This document shows positions 52,414 to 60,338 of a DNA stretch of 64,000 nt, in pieces. Each line of letters begins with the position of its first letter. The stretch's first letter is position 1. The stretch is from Neobacillus cucumis (GTDB taxonomy: Bacteria > Bacillota > Bacilli > Bacillales > Cytobacillaceae). Below the pieces are notes generated by a model. It saw only the letters and a program-made list of their open reading frames with translations. It was not told the origin of the DNA and ran no database searches. The stretch covers positions 27,841 to 91,840 of the forward strand of contig NZ_JAFBEX010000021.1 of NCBI RefSeq assembly GCF_016908975.1, in the 5' to 3' direction. Position numbers and translations under genes: made by a program.

Positions 52414-53127
52414 TCATTCCATATATTGTTCATCTGGCTCATTTAAAGCGGCAGCCAAGATTTTCTCTGCAACAAATTCAGGAGTATCAGGTTGATTGGA
52501 AGAACCTTGTGGCTGCTGCCGGCGAGCGCTGCGAACGCCAAGAGCGTTTTTGCCAAAATCCGTTGCGGTTACGCGCGGATAGACGGAAATCACCCGGATT
52601 TGCTCTGAGGCCAATTCGCCTCGTGCCGTCTCGGAAAGCATGTTCAAAGCGGATTTGGTAGCCGCATAGGCTCCGATTCCAGAAATATTCATCTTGGTGA
52701 CCACCGAACTTATATTGATGATCAGTCCACCTCCTTGCTCTCGCATGATAGGGATCGCAGCTTGCATTGCAGTTAATGGTCCCATCACATTGAGGTCAAA
52801 GATCTTACGAAAGTCATCTGGATTAAGGTCGGCAATCGTGCCCCTTGCAGCTTGTCCTACGTTATTGATGACCACATCCAGTCGACCAAAGTGCCGGTCC
52901 GTCTCCTCAATGACCCGTTGAACCTGCTTCGGATCGCTCACATCAGCAGGCAGAGCTACAGCGTCACTTCCCCGGCTCTTCAATTCCTCGGCGAGATGAT
53001 TAAGTATATCGGCAGATCGAGCTACCAATGCTAATTTGGCACCAGCAGCCGCAAAGCGGCGTGCTGTGGCTAAGCCGATACCAGCGGATGCTCCCGTAAT
53101 AAGAACAACTTTGTCACGAATTTCCAT
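52414..53127 (-). CDS. SDR oxidoreductase, GC-rich
   Basis: The 237-residue short-chain dehydrogenase has the motifs VLITGASAGIGLATA (Rossmann), VINNVGQAARG (NNAG variant) and YAATKSA (YxxxK with catalytic Tyr and Lys). I chose the ATG at 53127 because AAGAAAGGAA precedes it; the frame opens much further upstream in a GC-rich stretch of unclear origin. The gene's base and codon use (many GCC, CGG, GGC codons) differ from its neighbours, which suggests recent transfer. Substrate unknown. Confidence 0.85.
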   Translation of the reverse strand: MEIRDKVVLITGASAGIGLATARRFAAAGAKLALVARSADILNHLAEELKSRGSDAVALPADVSDPKQVQRVIEETDRHFGRLDVVINNVGQAARGTIADLNPDDFRKIFDLNVMGPLTAMQAAIPIMREQGGGLIINISSVVTKMNISGIGAYAATKSALNMLSETARGELASEQIRVISVYPRVTATDFGKNALGVRSARRQQPQGSSNQPDTPEFVAEKILAAALNEPDEQYME

Positions 53128-53415
53128 AATAAATGTTCCTTTCTTTAATGAAATGATTAGCTCAACACGGGTTGGGGCTTTCACGCTCGAGAAAGTGCAC
53201 ATCGGACCGTTCTCGTCAAGGAGCACAAGGTGCACAGGATCATCTGCGGACTGTTGGACGGTGAGCGTCCTCTAAGTTGTTAAGATCCATCGCGGTGATG
53301 CCCCTTGATAACGGATAAATTCTATATGGTAACAAATAAATCCTCCCTCAAGTAACCTGCAAGTTAGTCGAATAAGAAAAAGGGGATAGCCGCAGCACCA
53401 ACAAATCCATAAATA
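53128..53415. other. GC-rich upstream remnant and spacer
   Basis: The minus strand of 53128-53270 reads as GC-rich coding-like sequence continuing the SDR frame (HLVLLDENGPMCTFSS-type codons) but has no start and no recognisable family; it may be the tail of another transferred gene. One copy of the dispersed GTTAG-TCGAATAAGAAAAA repeat lies at about 53351-53400. Confidence 0.4.
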
Positions 53416-53452
53416 AAAACAGGGCACGGAAAATTTCCACGCCCTGTTTTTT
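53416..53452. terminator. Bidirectional terminator
   Basis: AAAACAGGGC and GCCCTGTTTT arms enclose a short loop; T tracts lie on both strands. Confidence 0.75.
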
Positions 53453-53502
53453 GTTTATGAAATTTGTGGTCAGCAAGATCCATTGGTTTGTCTTTCTCCG
53501 GA

Positions 53503-53640
53503 TTAAAACGGCTCGATGGCTTTCTCGTTTTTACCAGTTTGAGGCTGATTTTCAATTCTTCTTGCTTCTACTTCCTTAGGAATTTCCTTAAGATGTTTAT
53601 TTACTTCTTCTACTTGATTAGTATTTCGCATTTCATCCAT
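53503..53640 (-). CDS. Small hydrophilic protein, 45 residues
   Basis: MDEMRNTNQVEEVNKHLKEI starts at 53640 with GAGGT 8 nt upstream. The product is charged and helical and ends NEKAIEPF. The downstream sequence continues in another frame as DKPMDLADHKFHKQ, so a frameshift may have shortened the gene. The terminator at 53416 fits a minus-strand transcript. No family recognised. Confidence 0.5.
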   Translation of the reverse strand: MDEMRNTNQVEEVNKHLKEIPKEVEARRIENQPQTGKNEKAIEPF

Positions 53641-54029
53641 TTTTAAAAACCTCAATTCCTTAAAATATTTTTGATAAGTATAATATGCCGCAGTGATAAA
53701 GATTTTATGTTTGTTGAATCAGACCTACCATTTTTGAGTGGACGCCTATTTATATGGCATAGTAATTACAGCAAAAAAACGACGACGATGATAATAATTA
53801 TAAAAAAGGTATTTCCTCACATTTTTTATATTTCAAATGAAAACCCAGTCACGCAGCGCGGTTTCTTCCCACTAATAGGAAAAACGAAGAAATTTGTGGC
53901 TCTGTATGGTTTAGGAAAATAAAAAGAAAAATGCCATTTGGTGCAAAGCCCGAGATGGTGAACGTGGATTGGGATTATTGAATTTTAAGCCATAAACCTC
54001 AGAAATGAGTTTATTTTATGTATCTTATT

Positions 54030-54110
54030 AAACTGAGTCGTTTGAGCTCAATAAGAAAAAGGCTGCCGTAGCAACCTAACCTTTTTTCGCTCAAGCACCC
54101 GTTTCGTAAT
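54030..54110 (+). repeat. Dispersed GCTGCCGTAGCGAC-type repeat
   Basis: About 80 bp of the type GAGCTCAATAAGAAAAAGGC then TGCCGTAGCAACC, ending GCTCAAGCACCCGTTTCG. Related copies, some partial, are at about 45634-45700, 48825-48880, 52230-52290 and 53351-53400; the AGTTAGCTCAATAAGG start also occurs at 46236 and 62999. The remaining 53641-54029 sequence has no gene I can support. Confidence 0.6.
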
Positions 54111-54164
54111 ATAAGGTTAGCCAGATTTTTCTGGTTGACCTTTTTTTATATAGTTTTATTATAT

Positions 54165-54350
54165 CGGTAGTCGGGGGAGGACGTAGCACCCGTGGGACTT
54201 TGATCCCGTCAAGTAAACTGTCCACCCCCTACTTGTATAATCATGTTTCAAGCTGGTTGGGGCTTTGATCCCGTTTAACAAGCGAACCTATGACATTACA
54301 AGGAGCATTAGGGGTTACCGACTAATTTGTATTACTAGGAGGAGGAGAAA
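54165..54350 (+). ncRNA. Candidate bridge RNA of the IS110 element
   Basis: The non-coding left end of the IS110 element is structured. AGTCGGGGGAGGAC (54169-54182) pairs with GTCCACCCCCTACT (54220-54233) in a 14-bp stem with two mismatches, enclosing the loop motif GGGACTTTGATCCCGT (54194-54209). A second stem carries GGGGCTTTGATCCCGT (54259-54274), nearly the same loop. IS110 recombinases are known to use a bridge (seek) RNA from this position, with two internal loops that read target and donor DNA. The match in place and the paired loop motif are the evidence; the RNA itself is not shown. Confidence 0.55.
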
Positions 54351-54354
54351 ATTA

Positions 54355-55308
54355 ATGAATCCAGTGATTGGTCTGGATGTATCAAAAGGAGAAAGTCAGG
54401 TTCAAGCGTTTTTAGATAAAGGTAAACCATATCGTAAGAGTTTTAGTATTACTCACGATCTTAAAGGATTAGGATGTTTATTAGAGTTCCTTCAAGATGT
54501 TGAAAAGGCTGCTGGTGGTCATCAACCTTCGGTTGTTTTAGAATCAACTGGTCATTATCATATTCCCGTTATTCAGTTTCTAGAGGAACAAAATTATGTT
54601 TACATTATCGTCAATCCTCTTATCTCTCATAGAGCCAAGAGCTCAAGCCTTCGAAAGGTAAAAACTGATGCAATTGATGCTTATCACCTTTGTGAACTGT
54701 TTTATAAAGAGGAGTTAAAGCCTTACAAGAAGCGTGGTGTTCAACTATTAAACCTTCGTAATCTGACAAGACAACAAGAGAGTATTGCGGAAATATCAGC
54801 TAAAACAAAGATACAGCTTCATTCTTTAATTGATCAGGTTTTTCCTGAGTATCGAGGTGTATTTGGAAGTCTATATTCGAAAGTATCAATGCTTACTTTA
54901 CTAGAGTTCCCTACTTCTAAGGCTGAAAAAATCGCTGCAACGATTATTTCTGAAATCGGAGAGATATATCGGTTTAATGGTGCCAAGAAGTTAGTTGCAT
55001 TCGCTGGAATAGATCCTAGCGTGTACTCTTCAGGAAAGTTTACTGCATCGGTAAACCGTATAACCAAACGTGGCTCGTGTAGGCTTCGCCACGCCTTGTA
55101 TATGGCTGTTCAAAGTGGTATTCGGGATGCCCGTAAAAAGAAAACAACTGATGAGATCATTCCACGCAATAGAAGACTACGAGAGTTTTATGACAAGAAA
55201 CGAGAAGAAGGAAAACCCTTTAGGGTAGCGATTATTGCATGTGTAAACAAACTCTTACATTGGATTTACGCCTTACTAAAAAGTAGTTCTTTCCAAGATA
55301 TAGCATAG
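54355..55308 (+). mobile_element. IS110-family transposase with internal deletion
   Basis: The 317-residue recombinase starts at 54355 after AGGAGGAGGAG. The N-terminal RuvC-like DEDD domain is present (GLDVSKGESQ, VVLESTGHY, KTDAIDAYHL) and so is the C-terminal domain (FAGIDPSVYSSGKFTASVNR, ITKRGSCRLRHALY). Usual IS110 recombinases have 400-430 residues. Here SMLTLLEFPTSKAEK jumps straight to IAATIISEIGEI, so about 90 residues are missing, including the coiled coil and the SIPGIGEK hairpin motif. The frame is preserved, but the enzyme is probably dead, or works only with help. The 5' non-coding region looks like a bridge RNA, and a terminator follows. Confidence 0.85.
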
Positions 55309-55334
55309 GACCTATATCTAACTAAATACAACAA

Positions 55335-55366
55335 AACCTTCCAATAAGAGAATTTAGGAAGGTTAT
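55335..55366 (+). terminator. Terminator of the IS110 gene
   Basis: AACCTTCC and GGAAGGTT arms followed by ATTTGG, about 25 bp past the stop codon. Confidence 0.7.
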
Positions 55367-55500
55367 TTGGCATGAACATTTTTAGTATATCATGAGGTTA
55401 TTAAATTTTTTATTGAAAAATGTTGACAAACTATTAGCTGGTTTACTTCTTTAAGTGTAATTCTTCACAAAATTGAAGCCTCACTCACTTCAACTGTCCT

Positions 55501-55914
55501 TCAACCCCTTTCGCTGAACCGTTTAATAGCTTCCTCGGTCACCGGCTCAAAGAGGTTAACGAGGTTTCCGTCGGGATCACGGAACAACACAGCACGGTTC
55601 CCCCACGGCATAGTGGTCGGTTCCTTTACCCACTCATCGACAAACGGTTTCAAGCGCTCGTATTCGCCATCGACATTGTGACCGCGGAACTCGATGATGA
55701 CAGTGTGATTATCGGCCGCCACCGCGGAACCAGCGCCAAACAGTGGCACCGTCTGCGAGTGGCCAATCGCAAGGGTGCACGATGGAGCAATGAATTCGGC
55801 AAAGACTGGCGCGGGGCGTTCCGCCGAAACACCCATGACTTTTTCATAGAACTTGACAAGACGATCCACGTCGTCGGTAATGATGCGTACAGAAGCAAAA
55901 TTCACAGATACCAT
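55501..55914 (-). CDS. VOC-family (glyoxalase/bleomycin-resistance type) protein
   Basis: The 137-residue protein has the two beta-alpha-beta-beta-beta repeats of the VOC fold: VRIITDDVDRLVKFYEKVMG at the start and WGNRAVLFRDPDGNLVNLFE at the end. Metal ligands of glyoxalase type are only partly visible, so it may be an antibiotic-binding or dioxygenase-like member. The start follows GGAAGGATGGTATCTG-type sequence. Its GC-rich codon use differs from most neighbours. It follows the WYL regulator on the same strand, a common pairing, and a palindromic operator lies just upstream. Confidence 0.8.
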   Translation of the reverse strand: MVSVNFASVRIITDDVDRLVKFYEKVMGVSAERPAPVFAEFIAPSCTLAIGHSQTVPLFGAGSAVAADNHTVIIEFRGHNVDGEYERLKPFVDEWVKEPTTMPWGNRAVLFRDPDGNLVNLFEPVTEEAIKRFSERG

Positions 55915-55928
55915 CCTTCCTATAATAA

Positions 55929-55948
55929 ATGATACAATATCGTATCAT
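55929..55948 (-). promoter_or_regulatory. Palindromic operator upstream of the VOC gene
   Basis: ATGATAC and GTATCAT arms separated by 6 bp form a perfect 20-bp inverted repeat (55929-55948), 15 bp before the VOC start codon. A site of this sort is typical for a dimeric regulator; which one binds is not known. Confidence 0.55.
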
Positions 55949-56173
55949 ATCATTTTGGACCATGAAGTTTCCGTAAAGGCCCGATTTAATCAGAAACTGA
56001 ACCATTTGGTTCTACTGGCTGTTGCTCAATTGATCCATAGTGAAATGAATTAATTCCTGTGGACGTTGAATGGCGGTGTGCACAAACTGAAGCAAGACAT
56101 ACTTAGCATTTATCTATCACCCCTTTATGTTTAATTACTCCTATTATAAAATGACGCTACTGACAGCAGTATG

Positions 56174-57121
56174 TCAGTAGCGTTTAAACATTTTTTGAGC
56201 TTCCTCACGAATCCGATTTCGTAATGATTCAGGCTCCAATACAATCGCAGCAGCTCCCCAGCCAAGCACCCATTGCAACAATTCTTCAAGTTGACGAACT
56301 TGTAAGATCACATGCAATCCATCTTGATGCTCTTCCATATCCTCTATGTAATGATTGTTCGATTCTTTCACCTTATCTGCGATATCATGGTTAAATAAAA
56401 GGCGAACTAGCAAGTGTCGATCATCCGGAGGGGTATACTCTCTTAAGTTAAAATGTGTTGGTAGTTCGAATCGTTCTCCCAGATCGATAAGTTCCATCAT
56501 TCGGGACAAGCGGAAATGGCGAATGTCTTGGCGCAGATCACACCGGGCAACGAGCATCCATGATCCTTGAACGAGCACCAATCCATAGGGAGCAACGGTA
56601 CGAAAACTATGGCGATTCCCGTTGGAATCTGCAAGTCTTTTTGCATAATGGAAGCTGATCTTTCTCTCGTCTAATATCGCTCGACGGATCTTTTCTAGAT
56701 ATTCTTTTTCTTTTGACTGCTTAACCTGTTTATCAGAAATGAGCAAACGAATAGCCTTGCGTACACGAGATGTTTCATTGCGTACGCTCTCCGGTAGAAT
56801 TGCCTCAATTTTTCCGCGGGCACCTTGAGCCTTGATACGATAATCATCATCAAATCTTTGTTCGATAAAGTCCGTTCCAATCAGCAAGCTCACGGCTTCT
56901 GGTACCGTGAAACTGATTGGCGGCAGGAAATAGCCTTTCATCAGGGAATATCCTGTCCCAGGGGCTCCTATGATCGGCACGCACGCTTCACTCAGCGCCT
57001 GGATGTCGCGATAGATGGTCCGCACGCTAGTTTCAAATAGGGTCGCCAAATCTTCGGCCCGTACAACTTCTTTACGTTGTAGCTCCAGCACGATGGCTAA
57101 CAAACGGTCTGTTTTGTTCAT
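56174..57121 (-). CDS. YafY-type WYL-domain transcriptional regulator
   Basis: The 315-residue protein has an N-terminal DeoR-like winged helix (MNKTDRLLAIVLELQRKEVV, TSVRTIYRDIQALSEACVPI, GAPGTGYSL) and a WYL domain from about 135 (SFHYAKRL, APYGLVLVQGSWMLVARCD), ending with the WCX region (VLGWGAAAIVLEP). Such regulators bind nucleic acid or nucleotide ligands through the WYL pocket and often govern neighbouring VOC or stress genes. The start follows GGGGGTAACCA. The coding region is moderately GC-rich, like the VOC gene. Confidence 0.88.
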   Translation of the reverse strand: MNKTDRLLAIVLELQRKEVVRAEDLATLFETSVRTIYRDIQALSEACVPIIGAPGTGYSLMKGYFLPPISFTVPEAVSLLIGTDFIEQRFDDDYRIKAQGARGKIEAILPESVRNETSRVRKAIRLLISDKQVKQSKEKEYLEKIRRAILDERKISFHYAKRLADSNGNRHSFRTVAPYGLVLVQGSWMLVARCDLRQDIRHFRLSRMMELIDLGERFELPTHFNLREYTPPDDRHLLVRLLFNHDIADKVKESNNHYIEDMEEHQDGLHVILQVRQLEELLQWVLGWGAAAIVLEPESLRNRIREEAQKMFKRY

Positions 57122-57405
57122 TGGTTACCCCCTTTAATATTTACTGCAAAATAAACATACCACATCTTAATGGAGAAGATAATTTAGTAAAACTAGATAC
57201 AAATTAAAAACCAATTGTCCTAGATTAGATGTAAAGCTAAAAATTATAAAAGTATCACAATCCTTAGAGATTTTATGGTAAAGTCTTTACAAGGACATAG
57301 GGTTTGTAGAATTTTCTCAAACATTTGATTTAAGTCGCCATAGTCGCAAAATATTACTCGATAACCTCAATAACAATCCTTCATTTTTTATCCTTAGTGA
57401 TTAGT

Positions 57406-57522
57406 TCACCCTTTTCTTTCTTTTGATGCTTTAATCTTTATATTTTTTGTAATTTCGTCAAAGTCTAAATCTTCCCTTCGAATAACGAAAGTAAATGAGC
57501 CGTTGATAAAACTCTCTTCCAT
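57406..57522 (-). pseudogene. DUF4279 N-terminal remnant
   Basis: MEESFINGSFTFVIRREDLD followed by FDEITKNIKIKASKERKG and a stop is the first third of a DUF4279 protein, which normally has about 130 residues. The ATG has GAGGATG upstream. The remainder is gone. It lies immediately downstream of a group II intron, so the intron and this relic share a scarred site. The 57122-57405 spacer holds nothing I can support. Confidence 0.55.
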
Positions 57523-57567
57523 TTCCAAACACATCCTCAACAAATCTTAAGTATCCTTATTCAACAA

Positions 57568-58080
57568 GTCGAGTAGAATGGAGACCTTCTACCTTTCGGT
57601 AGATTGTACTCCACCCCCTCACAGAACCGTGCTTGCACTATTAATGCACACGGCTCCTCCTAGTTACCATTCACATTTCTGCTATCCGACTCCCTATTCG
57701 GCATTTGGCTTCCTTGCATGTTATCGCTTGTACACCATACTCTTCCATTAAGAAAAGACCGATAGGGTCTCCCGAGTTGCCGTATCATATCAATGTGTAA
57801 CGTGCCAAGGTCTCTGACTCCAGAGAGGTTTTATGCATCTTGCCTTAAACGATGGATAAAATGTAGCTTTCTGTTGCAGGTAAAACATCAGCACTCTCGT
57901 TTTACTAACATTATGGAGCTCAATCCCTTCAACCAATTGGCTTTCGGCCCGCCACCTTACTGTCTAAGCTTAAAGACTAAAGTTACCTTTGGTCCTCCAA
58001 GACTCGCTACGAGCGAATGGCTAGTTCTTACTCGACGGGAATCCCACCCGTTATATGATAGGACCTAGGCTCGGCCGCAC
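57568..58080 (-). mobile_element. ORF-less group II intron
   Basis: On the minus strand the element begins GTGCGGCCGAGCC, the GUGYG 5' end of a group II intron, and ends with a classic domain V: GAGCCGTGTGCATTAATAG and TGCAAGCACGGTTC, then domain VI with GGGGGTGGAGTACAATCTAC, CGAAAGGTAGAAGGTC and the 3' end TCTACTCGAC. The whole is only 513 nt. No reverse transcriptase or maturase frame exists inside, so it is an ORF-less derivative that would need help in trans to move or splice. The domain I-III part is shorter than usual and may be partly deleted. It lies in a spacer, not inside a recognised gene. Confidence 0.75.
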
Positions 58081-58328
58081 ACATGCCAGTTAGTTTAAGC
58101 GAAAACATTCACAATCTATTGATTAAAATCCCTTTTCATTGATTCATAATATTTGAACAAATAGCCTTGAAGGCTATAAAGCAAGCCCTACGTATTGTTT
58201 AAGCAAATACACTAGCCCTACCTTTTTCCATTCATTCCATCTTAATTCACATATTTTTTGCAGGGAATTGTATGCAAACTATAGAATTAATCCTAAACAT
58301 TATGATTGTAAAGGTGAAGGGTAATAAA

Positions 58329-58484
58329 ATGGCTGGTAATAAACTTTGGTCTCTTGAAGAAGATGAATTAATCGATCATACCATTATTAATCTTCCTCAT
58401 CGAACAGACATCGAAATTTCGGCAATTTTGTTTGGGCATCCTTTGTTAAAAAGAGAACCTCATCTGGGTTACTTCAGCACGTAG
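58329..58484 (+). CDS. Small SANT/Myb-like protein, 51 residues
   Basis: MAGNKLWSLEEDELIDHTII at 58329 follows AAGGGTAATAAA. The tryptophan-acidic opening WSLEEDELI resembles the first helix of Myb/SANT or prophage-type regulator domains, but the second half of the domain is short. It may be a truncated gene. No family can be assigned with confidence. Confidence 0.45.
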   Translation: MAGNKLWSLEEDELIDHTIINLPHRTDIEISAILFGHPLLKREPHLGYFST

Positions 58485-58570
58485 ATCAACGACGCTGTAA
58501 GCTAAAGAAAACTAAAGACAAAAATAAAACCAAAAATGTGATAATGAAGATAGGTATGCATGTTCAAATT

Positions 58571-58598
58571 AGAAAGCCCTCACACATGTTGAGGGCTT
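58571..58598 (-). terminator. Terminator of the serine recombinase relic
   Basis: AAGCCCTCA and TGAGGGCTT arms with a 7-nt loop, overlapping the end of the recombinase frame. Confidence 0.65.
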
Positions 58599-59090
58599 AG
58601 TGTTTCTTCATATTCCTTTACTATCCGGTAAAATGTACTCCTAGGCACGTTAGCCCTCTTCATAGCCTCAACTGCTGTTATCTCTTTATCTTTCCATTGT
58701 TTGTATGCTCGTTCAAACTCTTGAGTAATTTCGGTTTTTGGTCTGCCCATGTGTTTCCCTTTGGCTTTTGCTACCGCAATCCCCTCAGCCTGTCTTGTCT
58801 TGATTTCCTCACGTTCTTTTTCGGCGAATGCAGTAAGAGTCAAAATGATTGATTGTATTGCTCGCTTAATAACATCGTCATGTTCATTGTTGGTGTTAAT
58901 CATAGGCTCCTTTATGAAACGCAGCTGCACTCCATTATCTACAAACCATTTATATTCCTTCATTGTGTTATCCCATATTCCCTCCCATTCGAGTAATGGA
59001 ATCAAATACTACCGTATCCCTTTCACGGACCAATTGTTTTAATAATTGATACTGAGGACGTTCAATGACTTTTGTTTTCACTTCATGCAC
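58580..59090 (-). pseudogene. Serine recombinase (resolvase/invertase), truncated and frameshifted
   Basis: A first frame reads RPQYQLLKQLVRERDTVVFD then SITRMGGNMG and stops; the next frame continues NTMKEYKWFVDNGVQLRFIK, IQSIILTLTAFAEKEREEIK, GRPKTEITQEFERAYKQWKD and ends in a helix-turn-helix (MKRANVPRSTFYRIVKEYEE). Joining them gives the usual resolvase core, with a one-base shift near 58985. The N-terminal 40 residues with the catalytic Ser (YxRVSxxxQ) are missing. It cannot be active. It sits directly beside the SigH-like gene, so both may have come in on one mobile element. Confidence 0.75.
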
Positions 59091-59117
59091 AATCAATAAT
59101 TTTATAATTTTTATATG

Positions 59118-59765
59118 CTAAACATTTACGAACGAATTTATATCTATGGCACCTTCTATTTTTCTTTTCACTCTTTGTAAAGCATTATCTACCGATTTTA
59201 CATGTGTATTTAACTCTTTTGACATTTCTACATACGATTGTCCGTCTAAATAAAGAGATAACACTTTTCTTTCTAGTTCACTCAATAACTTATTTAACTT
59301 TAATTTAAATTCACAATCTTTTTCTTTATTTAACACCAACGACATAGGATCGCTATTACTAGTACCAGGAATCAAGTCCATAAATGTAACAGAATCATCT
59401 TCCTCATATACAGGCTTGTCTAAAGAAAGATAAGAATTTAGAGGTTTGTGCTTTTGTCTGGTAGAGTGTTTAACAGCAGTAATCATTTGTCTTTTGATGC
59501 ACATATCAGCAAATGAAAGAAATGAGAAGATTTTTCCTTTTTGGTAATCCCTAATTGCTTTGTACAATCCAATCATTCCTTCTTGCACAATATCTTCTCT
59601 GTCTCCACCTATCAAAAAATATTTACTTGACCTTGAACGCACAAAGTTCTTATATTTAAAGATTAATCGTTCTAACGATTCACTATCTCCGTTATGTATT
59701 TTATCTATTAATATCTCATCTTCAAGATCATTGTTTCCTTGAATCCCGTCACCACATATCGCCAT
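59118..59765 (-). CDS. SigH-like (Spo0H-type) RNA polymerase sigma factor
   Basis: The 215-residue protein aligns along its whole length with B. subtilis SigH: EDEILIDKIHNGDSESLERL, YFLIGGDREDIVQEGMIGLY (region 2, core-binding), RQKHKPLNSYLSLDKPVYEE (after region 2.4), LERKVLSLYLDGQSYVEMSK and VKSVDNALQRVKRKIEGAID (region 4). It is clearly related but diverged (about 50-60% by eye), so it is a paralogue rather than the housekeeping Spo0H gene. The start follows AGGGGGAT. SigH drives entry into sporulation, competence and stationary-phase genes; a second copy beside a recombinase relic suggests an accessory regulator that could redirect those genes. Confidence 0.85.
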   Translation of the reverse strand: MAICGDGIQGNNDLEDEILIDKIHNGDSESLERLIFKYKNFVRSRSSKYFLIGGDREDIVQEGMIGLYKAIRDYQKGKIFSFLSFADMCIKRQMITAVKHSTRQKHKPLNSYLSLDKPVYEEDDSVTFMDLIPGTSNSDPMSLVLNKEKDCEFKLKLNKLLSELERKVLSLYLDGQSYVEMSKELNTHVKSVDNALQRVKRKIEGAIDINSFVNV

Positions 59766-59940
59766 TCTTATCCCCCTTTTGCCAAGAACTAGTTGTTTTT
59801 TTAATGAAAGCGTTATTAAATAATAATAACTTATACTACTTCTTTTATAAATGGAGATTCGTTATAAACGATAGACGAATTACGACAAAATGTGATTTAC
59901 TCCACTAAAGCACCACTTATCTACAGTATGTTTTTCTACC

Positions 59941-60040
59941 GTATTTAACGTATGTAATGATACAAAAATGACCAGATTTCTAACTTTGTGGAAACAATAT
60001 ATACAGTTATTTTTTATAGTATTCAACGTATTCAAGGATA
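59941..60040. repeat. Pair of 22-bp direct repeats near the SigH-like gene
   Basis: GTATTTAACGTATGTAATGA (59941) and GTATTCAACGTATTCAAGGA (60019) match at about 18 of 22 positions and lie 78 bp apart, upstream of the SigH-like gene. A near-CcpA-type site TGAAAGCGTTATTA lies at about 59803. They may be regulator sites; this is inference. Confidence 0.4.
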
Positions 60041-60076
60041 TGGAAAATGGACTTGGGTAAAAGGAGAAAGAAACAA

Positions 60077-60125
60077 CCTTGAAGTTTAGTGTGGAAATGT
60101 ACTTCTTCCATACTAAACTTCAAGG
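60077..60125. other. Long 20-bp-arm hairpin
   Basis: CCTTGAAGTTTAGTGTGGAA (60077-60096) pairs with TTCCATACTAAACTTCAAGG (60106-60125): 19 of 20 positions, with a 9-nt loop. There is no T tract, so it is not an ordinary terminator. It lies about 310 bp upstream of the SigH-like gene. Confidence 0.7.
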
Positions 60126-60338
60126 ACAGTAAGCTGGTAGGTGTAATAGATAGGCTCGTTGCCTGAAGAAAACTGCAGCAGCAGGATCAATCAATTATAC
60201 CCACAGGGGGATAAAGTCAAGCTCTTAATACGTTTATCTATGACTACATAAATCAATAAGTTCTTTCAACTTAACATCCAATTCAAGTTCCGAAGCGCCT
60301 TTATGTCATTTGAATCGAAAAAAGCATATAAAACAACA

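Noticed and set aside
53671..53922. 83-codon plus-strand open frame
   Set aside because: No ribosome site and no recognisable domain; base pattern looks non-coding.
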